From NCBI GenBank assembly GCA_030248065.1, contig JASAMV010003498.1, positions 1 through 64,000 of the forward strand: a stretch of DNA of 64,000 nt. The letters run 5' to 3'. Below the pieces are notes generated by a model that worked only from the letters and a program-made list of their open reading frames with translations, did not search any database and was not told where the DNA came from. Shown piece after piece: positions 25,301-36,615 of this stretch. Every line of letters begins with the position of its first letter. Within the stretch, counting starts at the first letter, position 1. The translations under genes were made by a program, and so were the position numbers. Source of the stretch: Rhynchonema sp. JSB1_4. Lineage: Eukaryota > Nematoda > Chromadorea > Monhysterida > Xyalidae.

Positions 25301-28300
25301 AAGGATAGAGATAATGCTGCCACTTGAATTTCGTAATTTGTTGGTTTATTTTTGTTTGCAACCTTTCGTCGGATTAAGCGATTTGCTTGGGTGACGATGA
25401 CGAACCTGAAGGGAAAGATGAAAGTGACTAATCGGTTCGTAATTAAGAGCTTGGGCTGACCACGCTCTTAAACAAAACGCAAGTCGACGGATTGAGTGTG
25501 ACATACGATAGTTCACCATACTGTATATGTCTGGTTATCAACTGAAGCTTATCACAATTGGCAGTGTGTCAGCAATGTTTGAAAACTGCAGTTTCATTTA
25601 TGTGTCGAGCGAAACATTCAATAACAAAGTCGGGGACAACACCACAAATTTGAACACACGCACACGGGCACGAAAAATTATTCTAGATATGCCACAGGAC
25701 GAAAACGGAGGCGTGAACACGTCTTGCATAGCAGTCGGTAATTTTGATTGTCTCTCAGGCGCGAAATATCTGCCAGCTCAGTCGAAACGCGTGTTGATCA
25801 TGGATGAAGTGGACGGCATGAGTGGCAATCAGGACAGAGCCGGGGTACGGTCGTTTGTTATCACACGCTTTGTGTTTGCTTTCACTTGGAGTCGTATCAA
25901 AGAGGACAGCTATTTCCTCATGTCATCAAAGGATGTTCTTTTGGGGATATGGCTGACAAAATTAACTATATCCTATTACCAAGCGTGATACCAGCTTCGG
26001 AAAGCACGTAAAGTCCAAATGGATATCGCCCAACTTGCAAATTTGCACAGCGGATAGTGTCAATAATTGCATGTTTGTTTTACGCAGATGCAAGAGCTGA
26101 TAGCGATGATCAAGACAAGCAAAGTGCCGATCATCTGTGTGTGCAACGACCGACACTCGCAGAAGATACGCAGTCTGTCGAACTACTGCTTCGATTTGAG
26201 GTTCATGAAGCCGCGATTGGAACAGATTCGGGTGCGCTGCGTTTGCTTGATGATGTTTTACAACCGACCTAGCAGGCTGATGAGTGGTGTTCGTCTACCT
26301 ATACCTTGGTCGTGTGACTTTTGGAGTGAAGTCGGTTTTGAGATTTTCTGATGCCACCAGTTTCGATCAGAACCACTGCTTTCTGAAACATGCTACACAA
26401 CTTTGTTTACGGTGGTCAAAATTGATCGCATCACATCCATTTGGTTTTGTTCAGAAATGTCACATCTCTGATCCGACCACCAGCTTTGAAGCCAACCACC
26501 ATGTGTCCCTCAGATATCCTTTCTTCTTCAGGGTCGATTGTTGACAATTTGCGCCAAGGAAAAATTCTCAGTGAAGCCGAATGCACTAGATCAAATTATT
26601 GAGGGCGCCAATCACGACATTCGACAGGCCGTGCAACATTTGAATCTGTTGGCTGCTGACGGTGCACTGGTTGACTTTGACAGTGCGCACGCTGAGGCAA
26701 AGACGGCCAAGAAGGATGTGGCTGTGGTTAGTGGACTGGTTGGCTGATGTTTCAATGGGGCATGTCTGAGGCTATACACTCTAATTTGGCCGACGATACA
26801 CTTCGTCTGAGTAAAATATGAATCCTGCGTTATTACCGAAAACATTATTTGCGCCAGTGTTGGATTTACAGCCTTAGATTATAGAGCGAAATTTTAGGTC
26901 CGAATTGCGCCTGTCATTTGTATAATCCGATTTGCACCAATCCCTTGATATAGGGAATGGTCCCGCCCGGCAGCGTGGTCCTAAATGTGTCATTAATACA
27001 CCATTATCTAATTTTTTTGTCGTGAATGGTTTACCACCCTCTCAATTTCAGAACCTCTTCGAAGCCGCTCGCGAGCTTCTGTCGGCCTACAAGCCAACGT
27101 CGTCGACTGGAAACGCCATCCTGCACAAAGCCGAACTGTTCTTCCAGGATTATCAAATGATGCCGTTGTTTGTGCACGAAAACTACCTCAGAATTCAGCC
27201 GCACAACACAAGGTTGATTGATGGGTCTGCTTACTTCAAAAATCGAACGTTGTTGTTGGTACAGCTGACGGGTTTATTCGTAACAAAAACGTACAAGAAC
27301 AATATGACAAAATATGCACACAGATCGCCACACGACCGTCTATCTCGATTCGCGACGGCGGCGCGATCACTTTGCATTGGCGATCAATGTGATCGATTGA
27401 TCAGGTCCACCAACTCCTGGTCACTGTTGAACGAAGTGTCGATGTTCAGCGCTGTGCTGCCCACTCAGATCTTGGATGGACATTTGGGTGGCAAAATGGA
27501 GTTTTCGTCGTGGCTCGGTAGGAATTCGTCGTACAACAAACGACAACGACTGCTCACACAGCTGCAGGCTCATATGGCTATGCAGTAAGTGAACGGGGTG
27601 GTGGTAGTGGTGGCTATGGTGTTACACTTTGTTGTGATGCTGAAAATGACCGGGTGTCGTCACTTTCTGATCAAGTGTTGGCGTCCAACTCTGGGTAATT
27701 TTGAGCACTTGATTTTTTTGTTGTCTTGGCTTTCGAGTACTGTTTGGATTAGTTCTGTTCTGTTTGGCTGACTGACTGGGGCACAGTTATATGCCAGCAA
27801 CCATTTTCTCTTCTCATCTAAAGTTTCGAAAACCCGAGTGTATAAATAGGGGCTGTTGATCTCTCTTTACAGAATAATTATCTATATTGAGCGACAGTTT
27901 GGTCTCCAATCTAGTATCTTTTATTTTATTTTATTTGAGTTTTTGCACCTCCAGTGCCAGGTGAATGCAAACGCCCGCAGGCAATGTGGCAAATCCTGTT
28001 AGAAAAACATGAAAATCTAACGTGAATTGAAATCACAGGTTCACGATGTACATGTATAAATAAGCAAAGTACAGTCGTATTGTCCAGTAAATACTGAATT
28101 GTTACATAAATTGCATACATAACATTTCGGAACATGATCGTGCAGATCAAAAGTATCAATCCTCTGTTCGGTCTGTCTACTGATCTAAACAGTGACAGAC
28201 TTTACGACACCCATACCACGTTTGCTCGTGTGTACCCCGTCCGATCTGGCAGGCTAAGCAGCGTTTGGCCTGGTTAGTTCTGGGATCAACCCCCAGCGGA

Positions 28301-29657
28301 CGGAGCAACATCAAAGTGGTGTCGTGGGTCAACCCAGCCTTCCATCCCTGAGAAGGGTCGGTAAATGGGAAGCAGCAATTGCTGCGGGTAACAGGCACCT
28401 ACCCATTAGAGTCACAGGCAACGGGTTGTTGGTAGGTCCCTCGCGGAGCCTAAATTCTGCGGAACGCCTTTACCTTTACAGTGAATATTTTTCTCAGTGA
28501 ACGACATTTCCGGTCATGTCACTAAACTATAAGAAGGGTATGCATGCAAAATCAAATGACCATTCAGTGTTTACACTGTTTCAGCATTTCATCTAACGCC
28601 AGCAGTCTGCAGCTTGACTACATGCAGCCATTACGTGATGCATTGTCAAAGCCACTGGTCACGCTTGGCAATGACGGTATACCGGATGTGATGAATGTGT
28701 GTATATATTGTTTGGCACATTTCCTCTTAATTCGCTTTTATTTTTTTCCATTGCACTCACGCACCCACAGATCTACGACCGTTATGATTTGGTGCGCGAT
28801 GATGCAGAAGCGATTGGCGAACTGGCCACACTGCCGGGACGGACCGATCCGATGAGCAAAATCGCGAGCAAGGTTGGCCGTGGGAGATTGTGCCGAAACA
28901 CAATGATTGGGATGCATAGCCTGTTTGAATGATTGTTTCATTCATATCAAGGGTAGCTTTCATGGAGCGGCCAGTGTACACATCGCGTGCGTTCCTCAAA
29001 ATGCTGTAGTGGCTCTATATGGGGGTGCGTGTTGTCTACCAATAGGTATCCTTTTCCTAAGCGGTGGGGCTTTCGTACTTTTATTCCAAAAACTGCTATT
29101 TGTTAGCTAAATGATACAGCTGTAGCTGAGTTTTTGATCGGAAGAGCTCGGCTATTCCGATAAAAAAAATTTGAAATTGATATTGTCCGAATATTTTTAC
29201 GTAAAGCATGCACACAGGTGAAAGCAGCATTCACACGAGCCTACAACAAGTCCGGTCGTATGCTGCCGTATGACAGTGGTGATCTGGTGGGTGGCAAGTC
29301 GAATAGAAAGAAAGAGAAAGTGAAGGTGGAGGATGACAGCTTGGATGTGAGACTGGACGAAGACGGACGTATGATGGATGGGTGAGTGGAACGATTTTTC
29401 TGACACGTTGGGAATGCAGAATACGGTGCACCCTCCTTGTCACAAAATTGGGCTGAGATGAGTGGTGCCCTGTTAGCGTTTTTTGTGTTGTTTGTTCTTC
29501 TATTTTCCAATCATCCGGGTCGGCTCCATCTGGTCTTCCACCGTTTGGGTATCATAAAACCTAGGTTGGATGAAGGCACGTCACCAAACTTCCGATTATT
29601 TTCAGGGACAGTGTTGCCGCGTCCACCGAAGAAGAAGAAACAGGCGAAGACTATTGA
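17730..29657 (+). CDS. RFC1: Replication factor C large subunit (RFC1)
   Basis: Large ATPase subunit of the PCNA clamp loader, acting in nuclear DNA replication and repair. Exons: 17730-17732 (ATG only, GTTGGT donor), 18346-19012, 19125-19306, 19587-19841, 19951-20182, 20242-20408, 20506-20603, 20679-20760, 20952-21104, 21322-21420, 21493-21571, 21645-21751, 21827-21944, 25759-25844, 26088-26231, 26532-26726, 27052-27212, 27324-27584, 28585-28696, 28771-28872, 29218-29381, 29606-29657; all phases agree, about 1170 residues (human 1148). It shows the N-terminal DIRRFF PIP-like motif, Lys/Ser-rich linker, PEDFFG, BRCT domain (LSGLTFVLTGVLES ... GGRVTTSV), WVDKYKP, Walker A GPPGIGKTT, Walker B LIMDEVDGM, sensor-1 CNDR and the C-terminal RFC1 domain (LFFQDY, ENYLRI, YNKSGRMLPY). 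The acidic tail ends EEETGEDY. The one-codon first exon is inferred. Confidence 0.93.
17774..18166. mobile_element. MITE family A (CAGTGTAG), copy 1, in RFC1 intron 1
   Basis: Ends CAGTGTAGTTCCTGG and CCAGGAACTACACTG; 8-bp duplication CAGCGAAG on both sides. Inside, the word TACGTCTGTTCCCCCTCCG recurs near both ends around a core of TTTAGGCCTAAAA-type words. It is nearly identical to the inverted copy at 54154-54551, so transposition was recent. Confidence 0.85.
22097..22260. mobile_element. MITE family B fragment in RFC1 intron
   Basis: Starts CAGTGATGTGG and carries the family-B words AACTGCTAGGTAGC, GCTAGCTAGCTTTC and AAGTGTTGATTTTAGTGCC. The right half is missing; sequence after 22260 is unrelated and includes a 28-base C run (22322-22349) that may be an unstable or poorly assembled tract. 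Confidence 0.65.
22467..25111 (-). CDS. EFF-1/AFF-1-like cell-fusion protein (fusexin family)
   Basis: Predicted type I membrane glycoprotein lying antisense within the RFC1 intron 21945-25758. Exons: 25111-24945, 24881-24666, 24628-24271, 24043-23757, 23696-23419, 23336-23135, 23073-22967, 22895-22467. Order: signal peptide (STRAVFLFLNQFLVFLVAL), a beta-rich Cys-containing ectodomain, and one transmembrane helix near the C-terminus (ISRVCAIMLAICTVGVLL) with a short basic tail. Family-like landmarks, from my recall of EFF-1/AFF-1, are the YVRERQIYP segment, ETNCVCDCANG, and VCCGVRMTPH followed by YTAYRL. The third exon changes frame by one base between its two Cys-rich halves. An unrecognised intron of 3n+1 bases (for example about 37 bases, 24493 to 24457) would repair this; a frameshift is the alternative. 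Identification rests on motif memory, not an alignment. Confidence 0.6.
22665..22740 (+). other. tRNA-like (box A/box B) sequence, possible SINE head
   Basis: On the plus strand AGCTCAGCTGTTCGG resembles a pol III box A and D-arm, and GGTTCGAATCC is an exact box B about 45 bases on. No convincing full cloverleaf could be drawn by eye, so it is not called a tRNA gene. It lies antisense to the juxtamembrane coding part of the fusogen-like gene, whose frame stays open through it. Confidence 0.4.
28197..28477 (+). repeat. 5S-rRNA-derived SINE-like element in RFC1 intron
   Basis: Bases 28202-28319 resemble 5S rRNA: CATACCACG near the start, CCCGTCCGATCTGG, TAAGCAGCGTTTGGC and CTGGTTAGT (internal pol III promoter region), then GGGATCAACCCCC. 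The ends ACGACACCC and GGTGTCGTGG can pair as helix I. About 155 bases of unrelated sequence follow. The 7-bp word ACAGTGA occurs on both sides (28190 and 28478), as a short target duplication would. This fits a SINE with a 5S head rather than a functional 5S gene, because several positions diverge. Confidence 0.65.
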
Positions 29658-29999
29658 TCTCTCCAGTGTCTTTTTTCGTCATTACCAAATTTTTTTCGCA
29701 TTTTTTATTCGGTTTCATTTGCAGTTTCGGGTTTGCAACATAATGTGTACTTTCATCAATGTTTTCGGTACCAGTCTGATCCTTTTCACGTCATGTCGAT
29801 TTTTTTGTTTTTTCGTGCATTCGATTAACCGGTTTCAGCGCATTGTGTGTTCTCGGTTGCAAAACTGAGTAAAACTGACAACGTTTCGACTGAGCGAAAA
29901 TCAGTAGGAAACTTCAATGAGCGTCTCACTCACAAGATGGGTACGTCAGTATAAACATACAATTTCAGCATTCACAGATGATTCAAATGTCATATCAGG
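29658..29999. other. Convergent 3' flank of RFC1 and capping enzyme
   Basis: RFC1 (+) ends at 29657 and the capping enzyme (-) at 30000, so their 3' untranslated regions must meet or overlap here. The plus strand reads TTTATT at about 29706, a possible AATAAA poly(A) signal for the minus-strand gene. Confidence 0.4.
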
Positions 30000-32900
30000 T
30001 TAGGTTCTCTTCGGCGGCCTATACGCCGGCGGTGGCATAGCACCCGGTTTTTCCTGTACACCATTCGGTTCCAGTCTGAGCCGTTTTCCGTTCTCAACAC
30101 TTGTGCCTGAGTCCGAGACCGGCAATGCTCGTTTGGCCAGGTTCTTGTCTGGGCTCGGTTGTTGATGATGTCCATGGTTGTGTTGTTGTTGGTGTTTGCG
30201 ACCGGGCGGCGGCATGGCGTGCTCGCGAATGTACTTGATCAGCATTTCTTTGGTGATCGGATTCAGAATGCTGTTGCACACGTCTGCAACAATGGGTGGC
30301 ATTTTCGAAACGGTGTAAAGCTCAGTTGGGTGTAAAGGTCGGGAACCTCTCCCCACATGAAACATTCCACGTTAACAGCAGGCAATGTTTCATGACACGA
30401 GAAAATTGAGCTTACACCGACCTTTACACCCAACTCACCTTCACACCGCTTCGAAAATATCACCCAATGAAGGAACATTTTAGAGCGACATTTCTGTCCT
30501 CAAATAGCTGCGCGCGGTACAGCGAAGCCGAACTGCCCACACTTAAACGTAAACCTTTATTTACTCGGACGATCAATGAATGGTTTTTTCGCTTGGGTTC
30601 GGGTTTACATATTGACCTAGGCTTAGGCTGTAGGTAATTAGCTTTCTGTGGACCGGGCCCTGCTAACCTTCTATAGTTACCCTCAGTCTAAATTACGACA
30701 TTCTTTTTGTGACAGCAGTGGCCAAGTACGGGGGGACAATACTGATGGCGCTAAGTCTCTTATCAACAATGTCCAGATCACATTATGTGTTAGCTAACTT
30801 TGCGCGGTGGTCAACGCATTCGGAAACGACTTGTCCGTTCGCTCGCGCATAAACTTCCACATGCCATTCTCATACGAACATTCGATGATCTTACGATCGT
30901 ACTGTCGCAGTTCTTTGGTTACCTGAATCAACGACAAAATAGACATTTTACTTTCGTTTGTCGTTGATGAAAAGTTTTTGAATATCGAAGCATTTGAATT
31001 TCTCACTTTGATTTGTCCGAACGGTTGGTCATAATGCAGCACGTACAGGAAGCCTTTTAATTCCGGTAGCTTACTGAAATGCAGAGACGACAATAATTGG
31101 CGACAGAATAACAATTACCAGTCCGAAAAATAACAGAACAATAACGTAATAAAAGTGCAACAAACATACCCGAGTCCCTGTTCTCGCACAATGTGCAGCT
31201 TGAAGTCGACACTATTTTGATCGGGCGGCTTCCATTTCAGCACCGTATCAACACGACCGGCCTTGTACGGCTGCAAGAGAATGAGCAACAACACTTTGAA
31301 CTCCATCCGATAGACCCGAAACCGGCAAGACCAAAACATTTTCGATTATCATGCTTTGTGTTTCGGGTTTCGGGTTATTTTTCAAAACCCGAAACCCGAA
31401 ACATGGACATAGAAAAAATTTATATTTCGGGTTTCGGGTTTATCTGGTATTGACCAAACAAGGCCGCGCAAAACGCTTGTGCAGTCGGCTGGCCGTTCTG
31501 GCCGATTTTCACAAGTGTGCCAGTGTGAACACTTCTGACAAAAAGCCAACCGAAATTAAGAAGACACAACGAGCGGATTTGAAAGCCGAAAAGGGTTAAA
31601 ACCAAAACCAACCGCTTGCCACGGTTGGAAGATCAATCCGTCTATTTCGTGGCCAACATTTCGAGAGAACTCTTCGCTCAAATACTGAAAAAGGCGATTA
31701 TGTTTGTTTGCAGCACGCAAAGCATAGAAAGCAATCCAATCCTGGATTTGTTTTTAAAGTGTAATTTGTACCACCAGGATACATACCATACCAGATTTTA
31801 GGTGCAAATTTTCAAAACTTGAACAAAGTGGTAAAAGTTCAAAATTTTTAGTGCAAATGAAACTGTTACAAAAAAACTGCGAATTCAGGAAGCACACGTA
31901 CTTTTGAGACTGCATTTTCACCGGGACCAGGCAGCACATCAAAAAAGTCCTTGATGCGAACACCGAACGGTTCCTGCTGTCGATCAATCAATCCCTGCTC
32001 CATCGCCTTACGTCTCGGTTCAATCAATTCCATCTGAATACACGTCATTCGACGCGGGAAGTCGCAACCGCCGACCTCGTTGTGCTGCAGAAATTTGTTT
32101 CATTTGGGAAAATAGTTGAATAAAATGCACATCAAATCAATACAGGAATAGAAACGAAAAATAGCAAACACTCTCACATCGAAACGAATAATGTCATAGA
32201 TGAGGAACCTCGGAATGTTCTGACCGTTGACAACGTCAATAATCATTTCCTGGAAACAAACTCGGTCTTCACTGAGAATAAAAAAACAGCCGAAAAATGT
32301 ACATCTTGTTGAAACCGACTAACACCATCCACCAGTGTGCCGACCAAATGCTTGTTCAGATCTTTTCTGTATCGAAACGACAGTCCACGCACACGGAACA
32401 CGTTGTTGTCACGATCGAACATGTAGATCTGGTTTTCACCATCGATCAACATCAGGTATCTGACAGAGAAAATTAATTGGAACTGGAAGAGAAAAGTAAA
32501 AGTTTCTATTCGTCACAAAATTCCCGATGCCTGATAATTTTTTACTGGTCGGGCGAAAACAGAATGATCAGTAAATGTCGAAATGATGGATAACGCAAAA
32601 AAGTCATGTGGTGACCAAGTCGACCCAGACACAACTGGACTGGATCGATAACCAAGATCGATGCCGAGCAGTTTATTCACAGCTGAATGAAGCTCACCGG
32701 ACGCCATCTGCTTTCCAGCTGACACGGTAGGGCATTTGGGACAAGAATGGCAGATTCTGATGAGTCATTGAAACTGGTTGGCCGCCAGGAAAACCTCTGC
32801 TGAAAAAGTGAAAATTAACCTGCGTTCAACAGTATTTACGACCAAATTTCAGCTGTTTTCACTGAATTAAGTACCGAACGAACCCCCGAAATTGGCACCA

Positions 32901-35900
32901 TGTAGCCGCCAAGCTTTGCACATGCGATCTGACAGTTGGCTCTTGCACCCATTCGACCTGTTTGATTGAGCCGTCCATAAATACTGGTGTGCTCTGCAAG
33001 CAAACATACCTAATTTGAGACATTTGTTCTGACAAAAACAATTTAAAAAAATCCCCACCGGCGCAAATTTGTCGCGTTTCTGTTGTTCGTCACGGGAATG
33101 TGACGGTTTCTGATCTTCGGCTTCGTCATCGTTCAAAACGGGGTCCGATTCTGTAAAAACACGTTCAAAAATTATCATCGTTTCACATTTCTGATTCTGA
33201 TCCTCAATCAATTTACCATCACACCAGTCAGGCATCGGTGGAGCTTGAGGTGCACCATCCGGATCTTTCTCATATCGACGATATAGCTCGCGCAAATAAT
33301 CCTGCTTGTAAATGCCAGGCGGCCGGGACGCAGCATACTCTTGGATGGCCGCGTCAACGCTGCAAATGTTACCACATTTCGTGAATGTTATTGTAAAGAA
33401 CGTTGAATTCAATTATTATACAGCTTTCTCAGCTGACCTCCAATCCTTGTGTGCGACCAAGAAAGCGCAAATCAGGAAGCCCGTACGATTGAAGCCGTGT
33501 GTACAGTGAACCGCTGAAATTGAATAAACTCCGCCATTTACGTAAGTTTTCTTACAAATCGAGTGAAAGTGCATAAACAAATCGAACCGATCAGTTGTTT
33601 GGGGTTATCGCGAATGAATTCCTTGCAAATATCGATGAAGGCCAGTGTTTGTTGTTCTGTCGGCGCTTCACCGTGTCTGCAAGGAAATCTTATTTGTGAC
33701 TATTTACTGTGAATACATCGAATTTGTCATAATTAAAAGCGCGCGCTGTTGAACCGACCCCTTCAAATGGAACTTGTGGTATCGGACATTGTGCGCGAGC
33801 ACGTCGTCACGATGGTAGAAACGGTCGGTGTTTGTCAGATCGATCCACAGACCGATCTTGCCGAAACTTGGCTGGAAAATAAGAATATCGTTTACTTGAT
33901 AAAAACTGTGAATCCCAGTCGGTGACGTGAGTGTTCGAGCATAAACAAGCACAGCACAATTGAGAATTAAACCAACCTCGATAGACTGGAAGAGCATCTT
34001 TGGATAGAATCTGTACTGCTCGGGAACATACTCGTCATAAAGCTCGCAAAGCGGCGTCTTTAATGGCACGAACTTGCCTGAAATTTCGCTTGGTTATTGG
34101 TACAGAAGATGACAACCAAAGGCTAGGTAGCGATCAGAAGGTATCGGGTATCGGCACCTAAAAAGCATCGGGTATCGGCATATTTTTCCGGGAGCTTACC
34201 TACCACAAAACCCAAGGTAGTTGGGGCGGGTGTTGAGTGATTTCCTTACCTCTCACACACAACTCCAAATCTTACCTCTCACAAGCAGTTTTATGCCTCT
34301 TTGAGGCAGTGTAGTTCCTGGTCCGGCGGGGAAATTAGTGTACCTCTCTACTTTTTCGGAGGGGAAAATTAGTGTACCTCCCTGCGGAGGGGAAGGGGGA
34401 AGACCCAAAATCAGGAAAAAGTCACTTTTTGAGGTAGAAAATTTGACCTGTTTTTACCCCTTTTAGGAAAAATTCTCCATAAAAAGGGTATTTTGGCGAC
34501 TTTTGAGAACCTTGACCTACAAATCACATATTTTAGGCCTAAAAATGCCCATTTTAGGCCTAAAAATGCCTATTTTTGGACAAAAATTGAGGCGGCTAGT
34601 GTACCTGGCGCGGCGGTTAGTGTACTAGTGTGCCTTGGTCGCAGCGGTTAGTGTACCTTAGGGGGGACCCCCTCCCCCAGTGTTGTACTTGGTCAGGGTG
34701 TTGACGATAGATAGATTGGGACCCGAAATGTGTTGACGATAGATAGATGACCCAAGTCCGAAATCTGGGGGGTCGACCCAAACTTGTTGACGATAGATAG
34801 ATGGTGGGGGGGGTCGCCAAAAATCAAGGCATAGTATAGTGTACTAAGTTTATAATAATGTGTAAATATTAATGAAAATGTACTTAGATGTACTAAATCC
34901 GCGCGTAGCGCGCGATTTTTTGCCAATTTGGGGTGAAAAATACCGATTTTGAGCCATTTTGAGTCAAAAATGTCAATTTTGGGTTCGAAATGTGTTGACG
35001 ATAGATAGATTGTACCCAAAATTTGTTGACGATAGATAGATTAGACTTAGTTTTCGTTGCAAAAGCCGACCCGTATCCACGAACCCAATCGATCTGTGGC
35101 GTAACCCGATCAAATGCGCAGAAGATCTGTCGGACATCTTCAGTCAACAATGAGACCACGACAACCGAGCGTTGGCAAATAATCAATCAATCAATAGATA
35201 GATTAGCCCATAAGTGTTGACGATAGATAGATGAAATCAAAAAGTGTTGGCGATAGATAGATGAATTTGGGGGAACCCCCCCCCCACCCCAACTACTACC
35301 CTGCCCTCCCCCCCAGGAACTACACTGCCCCCCAAAAAGGGGTCAGGGAATTAATAGAGCCCCCCCGCGGAATAGAGCCCCCTAAGTAACATCCCCTATA
35401 CAGTAGTGTATTAACGCTTGATAGTGGTGCACAGGTCATTTATGCACGTTTGTTGTTCGTTCAGAGCACATAATACGCCTCTTATTGACGAATAGACACG
35501 AATAAATGCGATTACAAGCGAAAAACATCATTTCAAACCCCTTTTTAGGGGTTTTTGGGGGTATTTCTGGGAACAATTTTTTCAGGTTCGGGTCAGTGAA
35601 TTAATAGAGGCCCCCCCGGAATAGAGCCCCCCAAAATGGGGTCAGTGAGTTAATAGAGCCCCCTTCTATTTAGGGTTTTACGGTACTATAATGGACCAGT
35701 GATGTAGTTGGTCCGAGCAAGAAAGCTAGCTAGCTGGAGGGGTCCGGCACAAGAAAGCTAGCTAGCTAGCCGGGGACCCGGGTATTTGGGGGGGTATTGG
35801 TCCAGAAACCAGAAGTAAAAAACTGGAGTATAAAATTTGGTCTAAATTATGCTAAAATAAGCCTTAAAATGCGTATTTTTGTGCACGTGTGAGAAAATTT

Positions 35901-36615
35901 GAACGAATTTGACCATTTTGTCCCATAAAATGGTCATTTTGGCACTAAAATCAACACTTTTCTTACTTGATGACCGGAGCAAGAAAGCTAGCTAGCCAGT
36001 TTGGGGGGTATGGGTTTCGGAGCAGGAAAGCTACCGTATTGTCGGAAATAGAACCCCCCCCCCCATTAATTGAATGACCCCCCCATTAATTGAACCCCCC
36101 TAAATGGCTCGAAATCAAAAATAGAACCCCCCCATTAATTGACCCCCCCCATTAATAGAACCCCACCCCCAACCTTCACCGTACCACAGATTAGTGGTAT
36201 GGTAGGGCTGTGTTGTTGTGTCAAACGTTGTTTAAGCTTGCGTACACAACAGAACACAGCTTTTTAAGCATAATTGCCGCTGTTGAAGTTAGAAAATGCC
36301 GAAAACAAGCCATTTTTATGGGCATTATTAACAATGATTTTTTTCGTCGGAGGGCCAAATGAAAAATATAACCCCCACAATAATTGACCCCCCCCATAAA
36401 TTGAACCCCAAAATGACCCCAGTGAAAAAATAGACCCCCCGGGTTCTATTTCCGACAATACGGTACTACCTAGCAGTCATACCCCCCCCCAACCACATCA
36501 CTGTAATGGACCAACCTGCAATTGGATGTCCTTTACGCGGACATTTGAGCCACCTTGGCGGGGGACCAAGCTTTGCCTTGGTGGGGTTTGGGCCTGCGGC
36601 GCTGTCATGAGCCAT
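30000..36615 (-). CDS. RNGTT: Bifunctional mRNA capping enzyme
   Basis: RNA 5'-triphosphatase plus guanylyltransferase that makes the mRNA cap in the nucleus. Exons: 36615-36516, 34077-33977, 33871-33759, 33676-33588, 33513-33438, 33359-33217, 33150-33059, 32993-32884, 32799-32698, 32459-32324, 32249-32178, 32084-31902, 31684-31613, 31270-31170, 31073-31007, 30922-30799, 30283-30000; all phases agree, 654 residues (human about 597). The triphosphatase has [12 protein letters not shown] and the Cys-phosphatase loop [10 protein letters not shown]. The transferase has the lysine-adduct motif [32 protein letters not shown] and the OB-fold ending [10 protein letters not shown]. The tail is His/Gln-rich and ends [11 protein letters not shown]. 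Exon 1 starts MAHDSAAG and joins in phase to GKFVPLK. Intron 1 (about 2.4 kb) is swollen by mobile elements. Confidence 0.95.
30296..30475. repeat. Foldback element J1 in capping-enzyme intron
   Basis: TTTTCGAAACGGTGTAAAG with GGTGTAAAGGTCGG words on the left return inverted at the right (CGACCTTTACACCCAACT, ACACCGCTTCGAAAAT) around a central ATGAAACATTCC / GGCAATGTTTCAT hairpin. Its edge lies about 11 bases from the acceptor of the last coding exon, so the element supplies most of that intron's 3' end. Two relatives are at 62105-62330 and 62336-62515. Confidence 0.75.
34307..35327. mobile_element. Composite MITE family A copy 2 with inserted repeat
   Basis: Ends CAGTGTAGTTCCTGG and CCAGGAACTACACTG lie about 1 kb apart, against about 400 bp for simple copies. 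The left half has TTAGTGTACC words and the shared TTTAGGCCTAAAA core. A different block with the repeated word GTTGACGATAGATAGAT occupies about 34680-35240; the same word occurs at 58466. No flanking 8-bp duplication is obvious, so ends may come from two events. Confidence 0.65.
35330..35690. repeat. Inverted copy of the GGGGGCTCTATT repeat
   Basis: Contains AATAGAGCCCCC words, the AATACGCCTCTTATTGACG core and a right end TAGGGTTTTACGGTA. It is the reverse complement of 17084-17460 with high similarity by eye. It lies between two hAT-like elements inside the capping-enzyme intron. Confidence 0.7.
35698..36503. mobile_element. MITE family B, copy 2, with 8-bp TSD
   Basis: Ends CAGTGATGTAGTTGG and CCACATCACTG; duplication TAATGGAC on both sides. 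Subterminal words GCAAGAAAGCTAGCTAGC appear near both ends. A mariner-like element (36032-36465) has inserted into its right part. Lies in intron 1 of the capping enzyme, 13 bases from the exon-1 donor. Confidence 0.85.
36032..36465. mobile_element. Mariner-like MITE family C, TA target
   Basis: Inverted ends TACCGTATTGTCGGAAATAG and CTATTTCCGACAATACGGTA, with TA at both borders, as expected for Tc1/mariner-type insertion. C-rich arms (CCCCCCATTAATTG) surround a unique core. A near-identical copy is at 56829-57261. Confidence 0.8.

Noticed and set aside
28202..28319. Calling a functional 5S rRNA gene
   Set aside because: Several conserved positions differ, and the sequence continues into a non-5S body flanked by a short direct repeat.
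34680..35240. GATAGATAGAT words as a CRISPR-like array
   Set aside because: Spacing is irregular, the host is a eukaryote, and the words lie inside a composite MITE.
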